Below, piece by piece: positions 46,381-54,809 of a stretch of DNA of 64,000 nt; position 1 is the first letter of the stretch; every line of letters starts with the position of its first letter. The DNA is from Echinicola marina (GTDB taxonomy: Bacteria; Bacteroidota; Bacteroidia; Cytophagales; Cyclobacteriaceae), in NCBI RefSeq assembly GCF_020463795.1, contig NZ_CP080025.1:2477501-2541500 (forward strand). Direction: 5' to 3'. Both the position numbers and the translations under genes were made by a program. Below the pieces are notes generated by a model. The model made no database searches. It was not told the origin of the DNA and saw only the letters and a program-made list of their open reading frames with translations.

Positions 46381-47277
46381 ATGAAAGATAAATTAATATT
46401 AACATCACTTTTTCTGTTGGTTTTATATTTATTACCGCAGACTAATGTGTATGCACAACAGATATTATTAAAATCGGCGAAAGATTCTTCAAATATTCCT
46501 TTTGCAGTTTTTGCTATACCAGAAATGGAGATATGGAGAACTACAAATGAAAGAGGAGCAATTAACCTAGATATTAATACACTTAATAATAAAGAATATA
46601 TATATATATCGGCACTGGGTTATCAAGATTCAACTATTTCGGTTTCGGAATTTAACGGTGATAAAAACACCATATTCCTCCATGAAAAAATGGTTAACAT
46701 GCCTTCTGTAACCATAGAGTCTGAGAAACTTGTAAGCAATACGATTGGAGATGAACACCTACCCATTGCAACTTCAGGTGCTAACACTACTACTGCAGAA
46801 GGCGCGAACCCATATAGATACGCAAGTTATGTTCAATTTAGGAAAAGAAATACTAAGCTTCTCTCCACCCTTTGGGTCTATTTATCCAAAAATGGTGACA
46901 GGAATATCTCTATCACCTTACGAGTTTTGGTCTCCGACAAAGTGAATAATCCAAAGGAAGGGCTATTGTATGATGTAAGTGATTTCTACGATATAATTTA
47001 TAAAAATGCATACCCCATTAAATTAACCAACTATGGATGGAACAAAATTGATTTAGAAAAATTCAATATTCGTATTCCTGCAAATTACAAAGGAGTATTT
47101 TTGATTTTTGATGTTGTCAATTTAGACAAGGATAAAAGAAATAATTTAATAATTCCATTTCAAGATAAATCTAAGGAAAGCCTTTCTGCTGCCATTTATT
47201 GGACTAAAACTGGAAAAATAGGAGTTTTAGATAAAAGAAGAGATCATTTTGCTGTTAAACTAGAATATCTCTATTAA
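46381..47277 (+). CDS. Secreted protein with carboxypeptidase-regulatory-like domain
   Basis: A 298-residue protein with a signal peptide (LTSLFLLVLYLLPQTNVYAQ). The N-terminal ~80 residues follow the CarboxypepD_reg-like plan (SSNIPFAVFAIPEMEIWRTT, NERGAINLDI, YIYISALGYQDSTI). The C-terminal ~180 residues are beta-rich and unrecognised (RNISITLRVLVSDKV; GVFLIFDVVNLD). Starts 1 bp after the beta-propeller gene's stop, so the three genes were one operon. The following 47278-47524 holds no gene. Confidence 0.75.
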   Translation: MKDKLILTSLFLLVLYLLPQTNVYAQQILLKSAKDSSNIPFAVFAIPEMEIWRTTNERGAINLDINTLNNKEYIYISALGYQDSTISVSEFNGDKNTIFLHEKMVNMPSVTIESEKLVSNTIGDEHLPIATSGANTTTAEGANPYRYASYVQFRKRNTKLLSTLWVYLSKNGDRNISITLRVLVSDKVNNPKEGLLYDVSDFYDIIYKNAYPIKLTNYGWNKIDLEKFNIRIPANYKGVFLIFDVVNLDKDKRNNLIIPFQDKSKESLSAAIYWTKTGKIGVLDKRRDHFAVKLEYLY

Positions 47278-47524
47278 AAGTATATAATCATTCGAAAGGT
47301 AAATTCTAACAGATTTATCTTGGTTTAAACAGTGACCAATAGCTTATTAGGGAACAACCTCGGCACAACAGCACGAGGTATTCATCGGAATAAAGTTAAA
47401 TAATTTTGGAACAAGTCTCTGGGATTAAATTAAAAACTTATTCAAATTCCACCATATGCTTCTTTTAAGTCAATTAATAAAAAAATTGTTTGATATATCA
47501 AGCATGAAAATCGCAATAATTTTA

Positions 47525-48559
47525 TATGTGTATCCGTAAGAGTGCACGTAATAAAATATGACAATACGTGTCATTAAATTTCAAGGTATCAGGATAGTTG
47601 TTTTCTTGCATAAAAACAAGAAAAGCTATGAACCTTATAGAATTTACGGGCCATTTCCCAGATGAGGAAAGTTGTGAACAATACATCAAGAAATACCGTG
47701 AGAAAAGCGGTATACGGTGCAAAAACAGTGAGAAGATAACCCGACACTATTGGTTTGCCAACGGCAGGTTTTTCGAATGCAGCAGTTGTCGGAGACGTTC
47801 TTCTCTTAAATCAGGGACGGTAATGGAAAACAGCAAGCTTCCGCTCCGTATCTGGCTATTGGCCATGCTGTTTATGTCGGCGACCAAGAAAGGGTTTTCC
47901 TGCCTTGAGCTCCAGCGGCAACTGGGGCTTAGCCGATATGAGACCACTTTCCGTCTGATGCACAGGATACGGTCAGCCATGGGACAACGAGATGAGCTTT
48001 ATATCCTCAGTGACATGATTGAATATGACGAGTGTTATATGGAAACCGTACAGGAGAACCAGATCTTGGGTCAGCTTAAACGTGGAAAAGGCAGCCAGAA
48101 ACAGACCGCAGTAGCGGTGGCGGCCGAATCGGTACCCTTGGAAGACCTGGATTCCGGGCAGAAAACAAAGCGCTGTGGCTATTTCAAAATGAGGGTCATG
48201 GACAAAGTGGACTGCGAGAGTGTCAATGCCTTTATCCGGGCCAATACCGTAGGGGATGTGGTACTGTTTACAGACAAGAACACGGCCTACTCGAAAATAG
48301 AGGAAGTGGTGGCCACCCATTTGGCCGTTCCATCGGGAAAGGAGTCCGTAAACGACACCTTAAAATGGGTACACAAAGCAATCAGTAATCTTAAAAGAAC
48401 CCTGTTGGGGGTATATCACATGATAACTTATAAATATTTACAGAACTATTTAAATGAGTTTGTTTACAGATTGAACCGAAGATATTTTGGCAAAGGACTC
48501 TTTGAAAGGCTCGTTATTGCGGGCACTTACCCATACGTGCAGTAAAACGGATACATATA
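47525..48559 (+). mobile_element. IS1595-family insertion sequence, copy 2
   Basis: 1,035 bp, same orientation as copy 1. The right terminal sequence is CGGATACATATA instead of CGGATACACATA (one substitution). TAATTTTA stands immediately left (47517-47524) and again at 48562-48569, 2 bp beyond the right end, so the duplication is shifted or the right boundary altered. Its transposase carries a zinc-ribbon Cys-to-Ser change, suggesting a decaying copy. Confidence 0.92.
47628..48545 (+). CDS. IS1595-family transposase (copy 2, C34S)
   Basis: 305 residues, identical to the copy 3 protein as far as I can see except that the zinc-ribbon CKNC reads CKNS: codon 34 is AGT at 47727-47729 instead of TGT. 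Loss of one of four zinc ligands probably weakens or abolishes DNA binding. The catalytic region is unchanged (YDECYME; FTDKNTAY). Confidence 0.92.
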   Translation: MNLIEFTGHFPDEESCEQYIKKYREKSGIRCKNSEKITRHYWFANGRFFECSSCRRRSSLKSGTVMENSKLPLRIWLLAMLFMSATKKGFSCLELQRQLGLSRYETTFRLMHRIRSAMGQRDELYILSDMIEYDECYMETVQENQILGQLKRGKGSQKQTAVAVAAESVPLEDLDSGQKTKRCGYFKMRVMDKVDCESVNAFIRANTVGDVVLFTDKNTAYSKIEEVVATHLAVPSGKESVNDTLKWVHKAISNLKRTLLGVYHMITYKYLQNYLNEFVYRLNRRYFGKGLFERLVIAGTYPYVQ

Positions 48560-48651
48560 TTTAATTTTATATAATACTTCACCTGCAAGGATGTGACTCG
48601 AAAAATGATAATCTTATTTAGTCTATAAAACCCTATATCTAATTAGAACCT

Positions 48652-49791
48652 ATGAAAAAGTTATTACTGTTATTTGTCGCACTTAGCTTAGGATTTGCCT
48701 GCTCCAGTCCTAAGGAAAAAAGTGAGCGTCAGGAGACTGCTGTTGAACCGGCCAAAATCCCTGTTCATGCTTGGTTGGGAGGTTATAATGATAAGCCAGA
48801 AGAAGAAATCAAAGCTGAATTTGCTGAATTTAAGGAGCATGGAATAGATGCTTTGATGTATAACGGTGGTCACGATCCTGCTAGTTATGAAAAAGTAGGG
48901 AAGATTGCGAAGGAAGTAGGTCTGGGCTTTCATGCTTGGATCCCAACCATGGTGCAGCATAAAACAGATAAGATTGATGCAGATTGGTATGCGGTAAATG
49001 GATTGGGTGAATCAGCCCTTGAAAAGCCAGCTTATGTGCCACACTATACATTCTTGTGTCCAAGCAAGGAAGGGACGTATAATTTCTTGGAAAACATGTA
49101 CAGCAAAGTGGCCCAAGTAAAAGAGGTGGATGCCATCCATTTGGATTATATCCGTTTTCCAGATGTGATCCTCGCACGTGGACTTTGGGATAAATATGGT
49201 TTGACCATGGATAGGGAATATCCTCAGTTTGACTATTGCTATTGTGATGAGTGTACTGGTGACTTTAAAGAAAAAACGGGTATTGATATCAAAGCTGCCG
49301 AAGATCCTTCCCAAGTGGAAGAGTGGAAGCAGTTTAGATATGATTTGATTACCAGTATTGTTAATAGATTGTCGGATATGGTACATGGGTATGGCAAGGA
49401 AATTAATGCGGCAGTATTCCCAGGGCCTTCCAATGCCATGAAAATGGTTCGTCAGGAGTGGAATACATGGAATTTGGATGCTGTATTCCCTATGAATTAT
49501 AATGATTTTTACCTAGAAGGAACTGATTGGATAGGAAGCATCACTAAAGAAGAAGTAGAGGCTGTTAATGGTAAGTTTCCAGTTTATAGCGGATTATTTA
49601 TCTGTCCTAATCCTGAAAAGAAAGCGGAGATTGAAGATCCGGAAGGTCACGGCCTAATTCCAAGTGAAATGGGAGCTGCCATTCGAAACTCTATCGCGAG
49701 TGGGGCAAAGGGTGTTTGTTTGTTTACTCCAGGTCGAATGACTGATGAGCATTGGGTGGAGTTTGAAAAAGCAATCAATCTCAAAAAATAA
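48652..49791 (+). CDS. TIM-barrel lipoprotein, putative glycosyl hydrolase (GHL10-like)
   Basis: A 379-residue lipoprotein (signal KKLLLLFVALSLGFAC, Cys 17 as lipid anchor). The domain resembles the hypothetical glycosidases of the GHL10/DUF4015 type: GIDALMYNGGHD, GLGFHAWIPTM, VDAIHLDYIRFPD (strand 4 with likely acidic residues), NAAVFPGPSNAM and AVFPMNYNDFY. Substrate unknown, probably glycan-related at the cell surface. It lies between IS copies 2 and 3, has its own terminator, and its codon use looks like core genes, so it is probably original chromosome. Confidence 0.78.
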   Translation: MKKLLLLFVALSLGFACSSPKEKSERQETAVEPAKIPVHAWLGGYNDKPEEEIKAEFAEFKEHGIDALMYNGGHDPASYEKVGKIAKEVGLGFHAWIPTMVQHKTDKIDADWYAVNGLGESALEKPAYVPHYTFLCPSKEGTYNFLENMYSKVAQVKEVDAIHLDYIRFPDVILARGLWDKYGLTMDREYPQFDYCYCDECTGDFKEKTGIDIKAAEDPSQVEEWKQFRYDLITSIVNRLSDMVHGYGKEINAAVFPGPSNAMKMVRQEWNTWNLDAVFPMNYNDFYLEGTDWIGSITKEEVEAVNGKFPVYSGLFICPNPEKKAEIEDPEGHGLIPSEMGAAIRNSIASGAKGVCLFTPGRMTDEHWVEFEKAINLKK

Positions 49792-49820
49792 TGAATAATA
49801 AAACTTTCTTCATTTTAAGA

Positions 49821-49853
49821 AAAGGCTGTCTTGTTTTGGGACAGCCTTTTTTT
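49821..49853 (+). terminator. Terminator after the GHL10-like gene
   Basis: AAAGGCTGTC (49821-49830), 9-nt loop, GACAGCCTTT (49840-49849) and a T run: a perfect 10-bp stem between the convergent hydrolase and cupin genes. Confidence 0.92.
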
Positions 49854-49871
49854 GTCCTTTCAGGTAGATGA

Positions 49872-50171
49872 TTAATCCCCTTGTGTGAGCAGACATAAAC
49901 TGTCCTCTATGGCTTCTACCTCGTGGATGATTTCCACTGGGATATCTGTTTCTTCATATTGCCGAAGGGAAACTGTTTTATTGTTTTCTGTATAATTGAC
50001 GGCTCCTTCCAAGACGAATAATTTGGAAGGCTTATGGGCCTTATGGGCTTTTAGCACCATGCCTTTTTTAAAGGCAATGGCCAATACCCTGAAGGAAGTG
50101 TTTTGGTGAAGCGCCTGTGCTATGGGGTGGCTGCTAGTTTCTAGTTTCGATTTGATGGATGGGATGATCAT
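49872..50171 (-). CDS. Small cupin-fold protein
   Basis: A 99-residue single-domain cupin. The barrel is visible from FRVLAIAFKKGMVLKAHKAHKPSKLFVLEGAVNYTENNKTVSL to IPVEIIHEVEAIEDSLCLLTQ; the typical metal-binding His pair is only partly present (AHKAHK), so metal binding is unsure. Such proteins occur widely in Bacteroidota without a known function. Leftward, convergent with the hydrolase gene. Confidence 0.8.
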   Translation of the reverse strand: MIIPSIKSKLETSSHPIAQALHQNTSFRVLAIAFKKGMVLKAHKAHKPSKLFVLEGAVNYTENNKTVSLRQYEETDIPVEIIHEVEAIEDSLCLLTQGD

Positions 50172-50363
50172 AGTTTTGGTTTAAAATGTCGCTTGTATAA
50201 TTTACAAAAATTAGGGCAGAAAAATGAATTGTAACGCTAGGAATTGACATTCATTTATAAGGTCATTATTCTTTAATGAAGGATGCGCATTAAAGAGGGT
50301 AGCGCAGTAAAAGACAAAATGAGTAGAACTTCCTTGGTTTAGTTCTATAGATGTGTTTAGAAT

Positions 50364-50430
50364 AAACCCTTCTAAAACACCATGCGATTCTTTTAAAAAA
50401 ATGTAACTTTGTGAACAGTAAATAGTTGTT
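50364..50430. repeat. 67-bp direct repeat, left copy
   Basis: Bases 50364-50430 are identical to 55364-55430, a spacing of exactly 5,000 bp. The repeat contains TAACTTTG (50404-50411), a match to the TAnnTTTG promoter element. The sequences diverge on both sides. The rest of 50172-50474, between the cupin gene and IS copy 3, shows no gene. Confidence 0.95.
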
Positions 50431-50474
50431 GTACAACCTTTTTTAATGATATAAATAGATGAAAATAAGTATTT

Positions 50475-51509
50475 TATGTGTATCCGTAAGAGTGCACGTA
50501 ATAAAATATGACAATACGTGTCATTAAATTTCAAGGTATCAGGATAGTTGTTTTCTTGCATAAAAACAAGAAAAGCTATGAACCTTATAGAATTTACGGG
50601 CCATTTCCCAGATGAGGAAAGTTGTGAACAATACATCAAGAAATACCGTGAGAAAAGCGGTATACGGTGCAAAAACTGTGAGAAGATAACCCGACACTAT
50701 TGGTTTGCCAACGGCAGGTTTTTCGAATGCAGCAGTTGTCGGAGACGTTCTTCTCTTAAATCAGGGACGGTAATGGAAAACAGCAAGCTTCCGCTCCGTA
50801 TCTGGCTATTGGCCATGCTGTTTATGTCGGCGACCAAGAAAGGGTTTTCCTGCCTTGAGCTCCAGCGGCAACTGGGGCTTAGCCGATATGAGACCACTTT
50901 CCGTCTGATGCACAGGATACGGTCAGCCATGGGACAACGAGATGAGCTTTATATCCTCAGTGACATGATTGAATATGACGAGTGTTATATGGAAACCGTA
51001 CAGGAGAACCAGATCTTGGGTCAGCTTAAACGTGGAAAAGGCAGCCAGAAACAGACCGCAGTAGCGGTGGCGGCCGAATCGGTACCCTTGGAAGACCTGG
51101 ATTCCGGGCAGAAAACAAAGCGCTGTGGCTATTTCAAAATGAGGGTCATGGACAAAGTGGACTGCGAGAGTGTCAATGCCTTTATCCGGGCCAATACCGT
51201 AGGGGATGTGGTACTGTTTACAGACAAGAACACGGCCTACTCGAAAATAGAGGAAGTGGTGGCCACCCATTTGGCCGTTCCATCGGGAAAGGAGTCCGTA
51301 AACGACACCTTAAAATGGGTACACAAAGCAATCAGTAATCTTAAAAGAACCCTGTTGGGGGTATATCACATGATAACTTATAAATATTTACAGAACTATT
51401 TAAATGAGTTTGTTTACAGATTGAACCGAAGATATTTTGGCAAAGGACTCTTTGAAAGGCTCGTTATTGCGGGCACTTACCCATACGTGCAGTAAAACGG
51501 ATACACATA
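50475..51509 (+). mobile_element. IS1595-family insertion sequence, copy 3
   Basis: 1,035 bp with intact ends (TATGTGTATCCG ... CGGATACACATA) and a perfect 8-bp target duplication AAGTATTT at 50467-50474 and 51510-51517. This fixes the true IS boundaries and shows a simple, probably recent insertion into the left end of the 5-kb island. Same orientation as copies 1 and 2. Confidence 0.95.
50578..51495 (+). CDS. IS1595-family transposase (copy 3, intact)
   Basis: 305 residues with complete zinc ribbon (CKNC, CSSC), the HTH-like LELQRQLGLSRYETTF and the DDE-type domain. It has GKESV as in copy 2, so it looks like the ancestral form among the three. Together with the perfect target duplication it is the best candidate for a functional copy. 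Confidence 0.94.
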   Translation: MNLIEFTGHFPDEESCEQYIKKYREKSGIRCKNCEKITRHYWFANGRFFECSSCRRRSSLKSGTVMENSKLPLRIWLLAMLFMSATKKGFSCLELQRQLGLSRYETTFRLMHRIRSAMGQRDELYILSDMIEYDECYMETVQENQILGQLKRGKGSQKQTAVAVAAESVPLEDLDSGQKTKRCGYFKMRVMDKVDCESVNAFIRANTVGDVVLFTDKNTAYSKIEEVVATHLAVPSGKESVNDTLKWVHKAISNLKRTLLGVYHMITYKYLQNYLNEFVYRLNRRYFGKGLFERLVIAGTYPYVQ

Positions 51510-51609
51510 AAGTATTTTATAGTATTTGGTATTTCAAAAAATATATCAAAAATATTTTTTTAATTAACGTATTTACTTGGTGTATCATCCCTAATGAAGT
51601 GTATCAATT

Positions 51610-51638
51610 TGAAATTAGTATATTAAGCTAACTTTGAT
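51610..51638 (+). promoter_or_regulatory. Promoter of the 368-aa island gene
   Basis: TTTG (51610-51613), 17-nt spacer, TAACTTTG (51631-51638), 21 bp before the ATG at 51659. Good match to the Bacteroidota promoter; the short leader is normal for this group. Confidence 0.65.
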
Positions 51639-51658
51639 GTACATTAAAAAAACATGTT

Positions 51659-52765
51659 ATGTTAACTTTTGTTATTGTCTTTTCAGTGGTGCTAGTCATT
51701 CTTTATTTCATTGTTTCCAATAATTCTAATCAAGCGGTATCAAAAAAGAAAGTGCCAGTAATTAAGGCTGATGAAAATAATAGAAATAGTGAAGAATTGT
51801 ATGATATTAAAGTAGAAGAAAATACTGGGAACAGCTACAAAGTATCTGTGAATTTAAATGAAGAGGAATTTATTAGAAGGGCTGAAAAAGGTACTTTATC
51901 ATTTGATATCAAAAAGACTGATGATATATATGATATTTCTGGTTTTTTTGGTTCTGAAAAATCCTCACCTAATGGTGTTTATCAGATTTGCTTTTCTGAG
52001 GGTTATTTAGAAGATGGAAAAAGAAAGCGGGGGAAATTGGCATTAATAAAAAATAACAAGCTTGTTTATAAGAAAAGTGTCAGTAGACCTAATGATTGTT
52101 TAGTTAGTAATGATGGTATTGTAATTTGCTGTGATTGGATAAATTACGATGGTGATCCATCTGGTAGGTTTATAATTTTTGATTCTGAAGGAAATCAGAT
52201 TTTTACACTTAAGACAAGAGCAAATTTAGGTTTGTGTGCAATTAGTGAGGATTCTCAATATGCTGTTTTTGAGACTCATAATATGGATAATATTCATGGT
52301 GATAAATTGTTTATTATTGATGTCCCTAAAGCTGACGTGATAAAAAAATTAGTACGTCCATGTGGAATTAAAGAGTTAGATATATATTCCGTTTCCAAAG
52401 AAATTTCCATTCTGAACAGTGATGATTATGAAGTGATAATAGATTTTGAAGGTCGCCAGACTAACATTGAGGATTATGAGAATCAAGTGAGAAAAAAGGG
52501 GAATATTAGAGATGTACTATCTTTATACAACGGAATACCACAAAACAAAAAGTTTTCAGACCCTAGATATATTGAACTAATAAACAAAGCTGTAGATAGT
52601 GAAGATAAGATTTATGGATTAGATCAAATTTTTCGAAATCTAGGGGAATTCTATGAGGAAAAAGGTGATATAAAAAAGACCGTTGAAAATTGGGAAATAG
52701 CTATAAAAATCAATCCAAAAGTTGGCGTAAAAAGAAGGTTAACATCATATAAGAAGGGGCATTAA
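51659..52765 (+). CDS. Unrecognised membrane-anchored protein, propeller-like plus TPR-like end
   Basis: 368 residues, not recognised. One N-terminal membrane helix (LTFVIVFSVVLVILYFIV, residues 2-19) points the rest out of or into the cytoplasm. Residues about 90-270 show WD-like beta patterns (GVYQICFSEGY, KLALIKNNKLVYKK, GRFIIFDSEGNQIFTLKT, SQYAVFETHNM). The last ~45 residues read as one TPR-like helix pair (GLDQIFRNLGEFYEEKGDIKKTVENWEIAIKINPK). AT-rich, Lys/Asn/Ile-rich codon use unlike the core genes; own promoter. Accessory gene of unknown role. Confidence 0.7.
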   Translation: MLTFVIVFSVVLVILYFIVSNNSNQAVSKKKVPVIKADENNRNSEELYDIKVEENTGNSYKVSVNLNEEEFIRRAEKGTLSFDIKKTDDIYDISGFFGSEKSSPNGVYQICFSEGYLEDGKRKRGKLALIKNNKLVYKKSVSRPNDCLVSNDGIVICCDWINYDGDPSGRFIIFDSEGNQIFTLKTRANLGLCAISEDSQYAVFETHNMDNIHGDKLFIIDVPKADVIKKLVRPCGIKELDIYSVSKEISILNSDDYEVIIDFEGRQTNIEDYENQVRKKGNIRDVLSLYNGIPQNKKFSDPRYIELINKAVDSEDKIYGLDQIFRNLGEFYEEKGDIKKTVENWEIAIKINPKVGVKRRLTSYKKGH

Positions 52766-52921
52766 TTAGCCTTTTTTTTGTTTAAACAAAACGTTCGTTA
52801 ATTACTGAATTAGGTATTTTTTATTTTTCAAAAAATTGAAAATGCAAAATATATTTTTGTTTGACAGTTGTAGGGTTAGATTTTTTGATATATCTTCAAG
52901 CTATAACTATAAAGATAAATT

Positions 52922-53443
52922 ATGATTTTATTAACCAAAAATGAAAACTGTAGTACGAACAACCATTTCAAATCTATTGTATTTAGTTTAAAGGATGATA
53001 ATGGTTGTTCATATTTCTCAATGCTTTCTTATGTTAGAACTTATAGGGTTGAAGTGACTGAATTTCATGATGAATTGGATGAGAAATTATTAGATTTTAT
53101 CATTTCAATGTTTGGAAATGGGAAAAGAGGATATGGGATTAGTTTGTATTTTAATGAAGTAAATAAAAATCTTTCCAATTTACTTAAAGGACAAAAAAAG
53201 AAGGTGAAATTTAAGTTTTATGAAAGAATTCCCTACGAGGTATTTGATAGTAATAAGTGGGAGGGAAAAATTAATTCTGTTGATGTAAGTTTGGTTTTCT
53301 CAATAAGGTCAAATAAGGATTTAACAAAGTTTTTGATGGATGAATATCTTATTGAGTTAAATGAAAAGGAATGGGATTTATTGAAATTCAATTCTCCTAC
53401 AGTGAATCAATATGAAACTTTGGAATTTGCTGGGGCTAATTAA
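52922..53443 (+). CDS. Unrecognised island protein, 173 aa
   Basis: A 173-residue protein with no signal peptide or membrane helix. It is a mixed alpha/beta protein rich in charged residues (DELDEKLLDFIISMFGNGKRGYGISLYF; KGQKKKVKFKFYERIPYEVF). I recognise no family or catalytic motif. AT-rich codon use like its neighbours. Its stop codon lies in the loop of a terminator hairpin (53432-53455), so it is transcribed separately from the next gene. A 156-bp gap upstream has no clear promoter. Confidence 0.65.
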   Translation: MILLTKNENCSTNNHFKSIVFSLKDDNGCSYFSMLSYVRTYRVEVTEFHDELDEKLLDFIISMFGNGKRGYGISLYFNEVNKNLSNLLKGQKKKVKFKFYERIPYEVFDSNKWEGKINSVDVSLVFSIRSNKDLTKFLMDEYLIELNEKEWDLLKFNSPTVNQYETLEFAGAN

Positions 53444-53455
53444 AGCCCCTTTTTT
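53432..53455 (+). terminator. Terminator overlapping the end of the 173-aa gene
   Basis: GGGGCT (53432-53437), loop AATTAA containing the stop codon, AGCCCC (53444-53449), then TTTTTT. A compact, strong intrinsic terminator built into the 3' end of the gene. Confidence 0.88.
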
Positions 53456-53477
53456 AGTTTAATAATCTTGAAATAGT

Positions 53478-54170
53478 ATGAAGAACCAAAAGCAATTTTT
53501 TATAAAATACTGGTACTTAATTTTAATCGTTTGCGTTGGCTTTGGTGTTTTTATTTGGCTTAACCAACCTTTCAGCCCAGATATTTGGGGTACTGTGTCA
53601 GATTGGGCAATGGTGGTAGTGACAAGCCTAACTGCTATATTTTTGATTTTGACATTTAGGGAGCAGCAGAGAATTACAAGTATTGAGAATTATAAGCATG
53701 TACAAAATATTAAACCTTACTTTGAACTTAAACCTAAGTTGTTAGGTATTAAACAAGAAGGTGAAAATGGAGAATTTAGTGCCGTTGTTACATTTGATTA
53801 TTATGTTAGAAATAGTGATGCTTACGATGTTGAATTTAATATGTCAAGAAAACTTTATCCTAAAGATGTAGGGATAGAATGGCCTACTTACAGTAATAGT
53901 ATATTGCACAAAGACAAAAACGCTACTTTCCCCTTTATGCATTTGTTTTCGGTTGGGGAGAGTAAAATATTTGATATTAAGAATAATACTTTAAAAACTA
54001 AGCATGATTATACTTTGACAGCTGATATTTCATTTTCAGATATTGAAGGTAATAGGTACGGTCAACATATTTCGTATGTCTTGTTAAAGGATGGAAAAGA
54101 AACTATTATTTCAACAGCAACAATTGATAGGGATAAATTACCAAAGGTTAAATTAAAGGAATCTAAGTAA
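53478..54170 (+). CDS. Unrecognised protein with two N-terminal membrane helices
   Basis: A 230-residue protein with helices at about 10-28 (YWYLILIVCVGFGVFIWL) and 41-60 (DWAMVVVTSLTAIFLILTF), then a basic linker and a cytoplasmic or periplasmic beta-rich domain of ~160 residues (YFELKPKLLGIKQEGENGEFSAVVTFDYYVRNSDAYDVEF). This architecture recurs in accessory genes of many bacteria, but I know no function. The 3' end overlaps the opposing HNH remnant by 18 bp. Confidence 0.68.
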   Translation: MKNQKQFFIKYWYLILIVCVGFGVFIWLNQPFSPDIWGTVSDWAMVVVTSLTAIFLILTFREQQRITSIENYKHVQNIKPYFELKPKLLGIKQEGENGEFSAVVTFDYYVRNSDAYDVEFNMSRKLYPKDVGIEWPTYSNSILHKDKNATFPFMHLFSVGESKIFDIKNNTLKTKHDYTLTADISFSDIEGNRYGQHISYVLLKDGKETIISTATIDRDKLPKVKLKESK

Positions 54171-54404
54171 CTCCAACCTCTTAGCACCTTCACAAATAAA
54201 CTTTAACCTACCATCAACAAATTCCCTTAACCACTCATCTTTATCATCAATCCTCGCTTCTAAAGCCATTTTTTGGCTATGGCATTTGCTACATAAATGC
54301 TGATAGTTTACTTCTTCATATTCAAGATTTTCAAACAGTCTTCTTGGGGCAATGTGATCAAGGAAAGCCCCAACGATTGTGATGCCACCACTTTGATATG
54401 CCAT
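54153..54404 (-). pseudogene. N-terminally truncated HNH nuclease remnant
   Basis: 83 residues from ATG 54404 (TTG 54407 also possible). It keeps LDHIAPRRLFEN, YQHLCSKCHSQKM (the D-H, N-equivalent and second CxxC of phage-type HNH nucleases), but the usual N-terminal ~30-40 residues with the first CxxC are missing, and an in-frame stop is found at 54429-54431 upstream. Probably a fragment of an HNH gene as found beside phage terminases, so non-functional. Tail-to-tail overlap with the two-helix protein gene. Confidence 0.65.
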
Positions 54405-54480
54405 CAAATTGAAGAAATAGAAAATGGCTTAAAAGGCCAGCGTTATAAAAGTGAAGGGTTCTTTTTTCTTTGATATTTCA

Positions 54481-54507
54481 TTTGTACGGAAAAAATACGT
54501 ACATTTG
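54481..54507 (+). promoter_or_regulatory. Promoter and operator of the toxin-antitoxin pair
   Basis: TTTG (54481-54484) and TACATTTG (54500-54507) form a promoter with a short 15-nt spacer. A perfect 6-bp inverted repeat TGTACG - 9 nt - CGTACA (54483-54503) lies across both elements. A dimeric ribbon-helix-helix antitoxin bound there would block RNA polymerase, the usual autoregulation of such pairs. Confidence 0.65.
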
Positions 54508-54524
54508 TATAAGCGAAATGAGAA

Positions 54525-54806
54525 ATGAAAGTTATGGAAATTGTAAAAAAATCTCGTTTTGAAATGAGAATTTCAGACGATGATAAATCGTTAATTGAAA
54601 GAGCTAGTAAAATAAAAGGATATTCTTCTTTGGCTGGTTTTGTTTCTGAAGCAGCAAAAAAGGAAGCTAGTCTAATTATTGAAGAGCATGATAGAATATT
54701 GGCATCAGAGTTAGATAAAAAAACTTTCTTTAATGCAATATTGTCAGATTTGGAACCTAATTCTAGATTGAAGGAAGCTATAAAAAGGTATAAAGAAAAA
54801 CAATAA
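54525..54806 (+). CDS. DUF1778 (TacA-like) antitoxin
   Basis: A 93-residue ribbon-helix-helix protein of the DUF1778/TacA family: basic strand SRFEMRISDDDKSLIERASKIKGYSSLAGFVSEAAKKEA, then a C-terminal toxin-binding helix region (EEHDRILASELDKKTFFNAIL), typical of TacA. Known TacA proteins neutralise TacT acetyltransferases and repress their own operon. ATG 54525 is followed by a second ATG at 54534; either fits. The gene ends 3 bp before the toxin gene. Confidence 0.9.
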   Translation: MKVMEIVKKSRFEMRISDDDKSLIERASKIKGYSSLAGFVSEAAKKEASLIIEEHDRILASELDKKTFFNAILSDLEPNSRLKEAIKRYKEKQ

Positions 54807-54809
54807 TTA

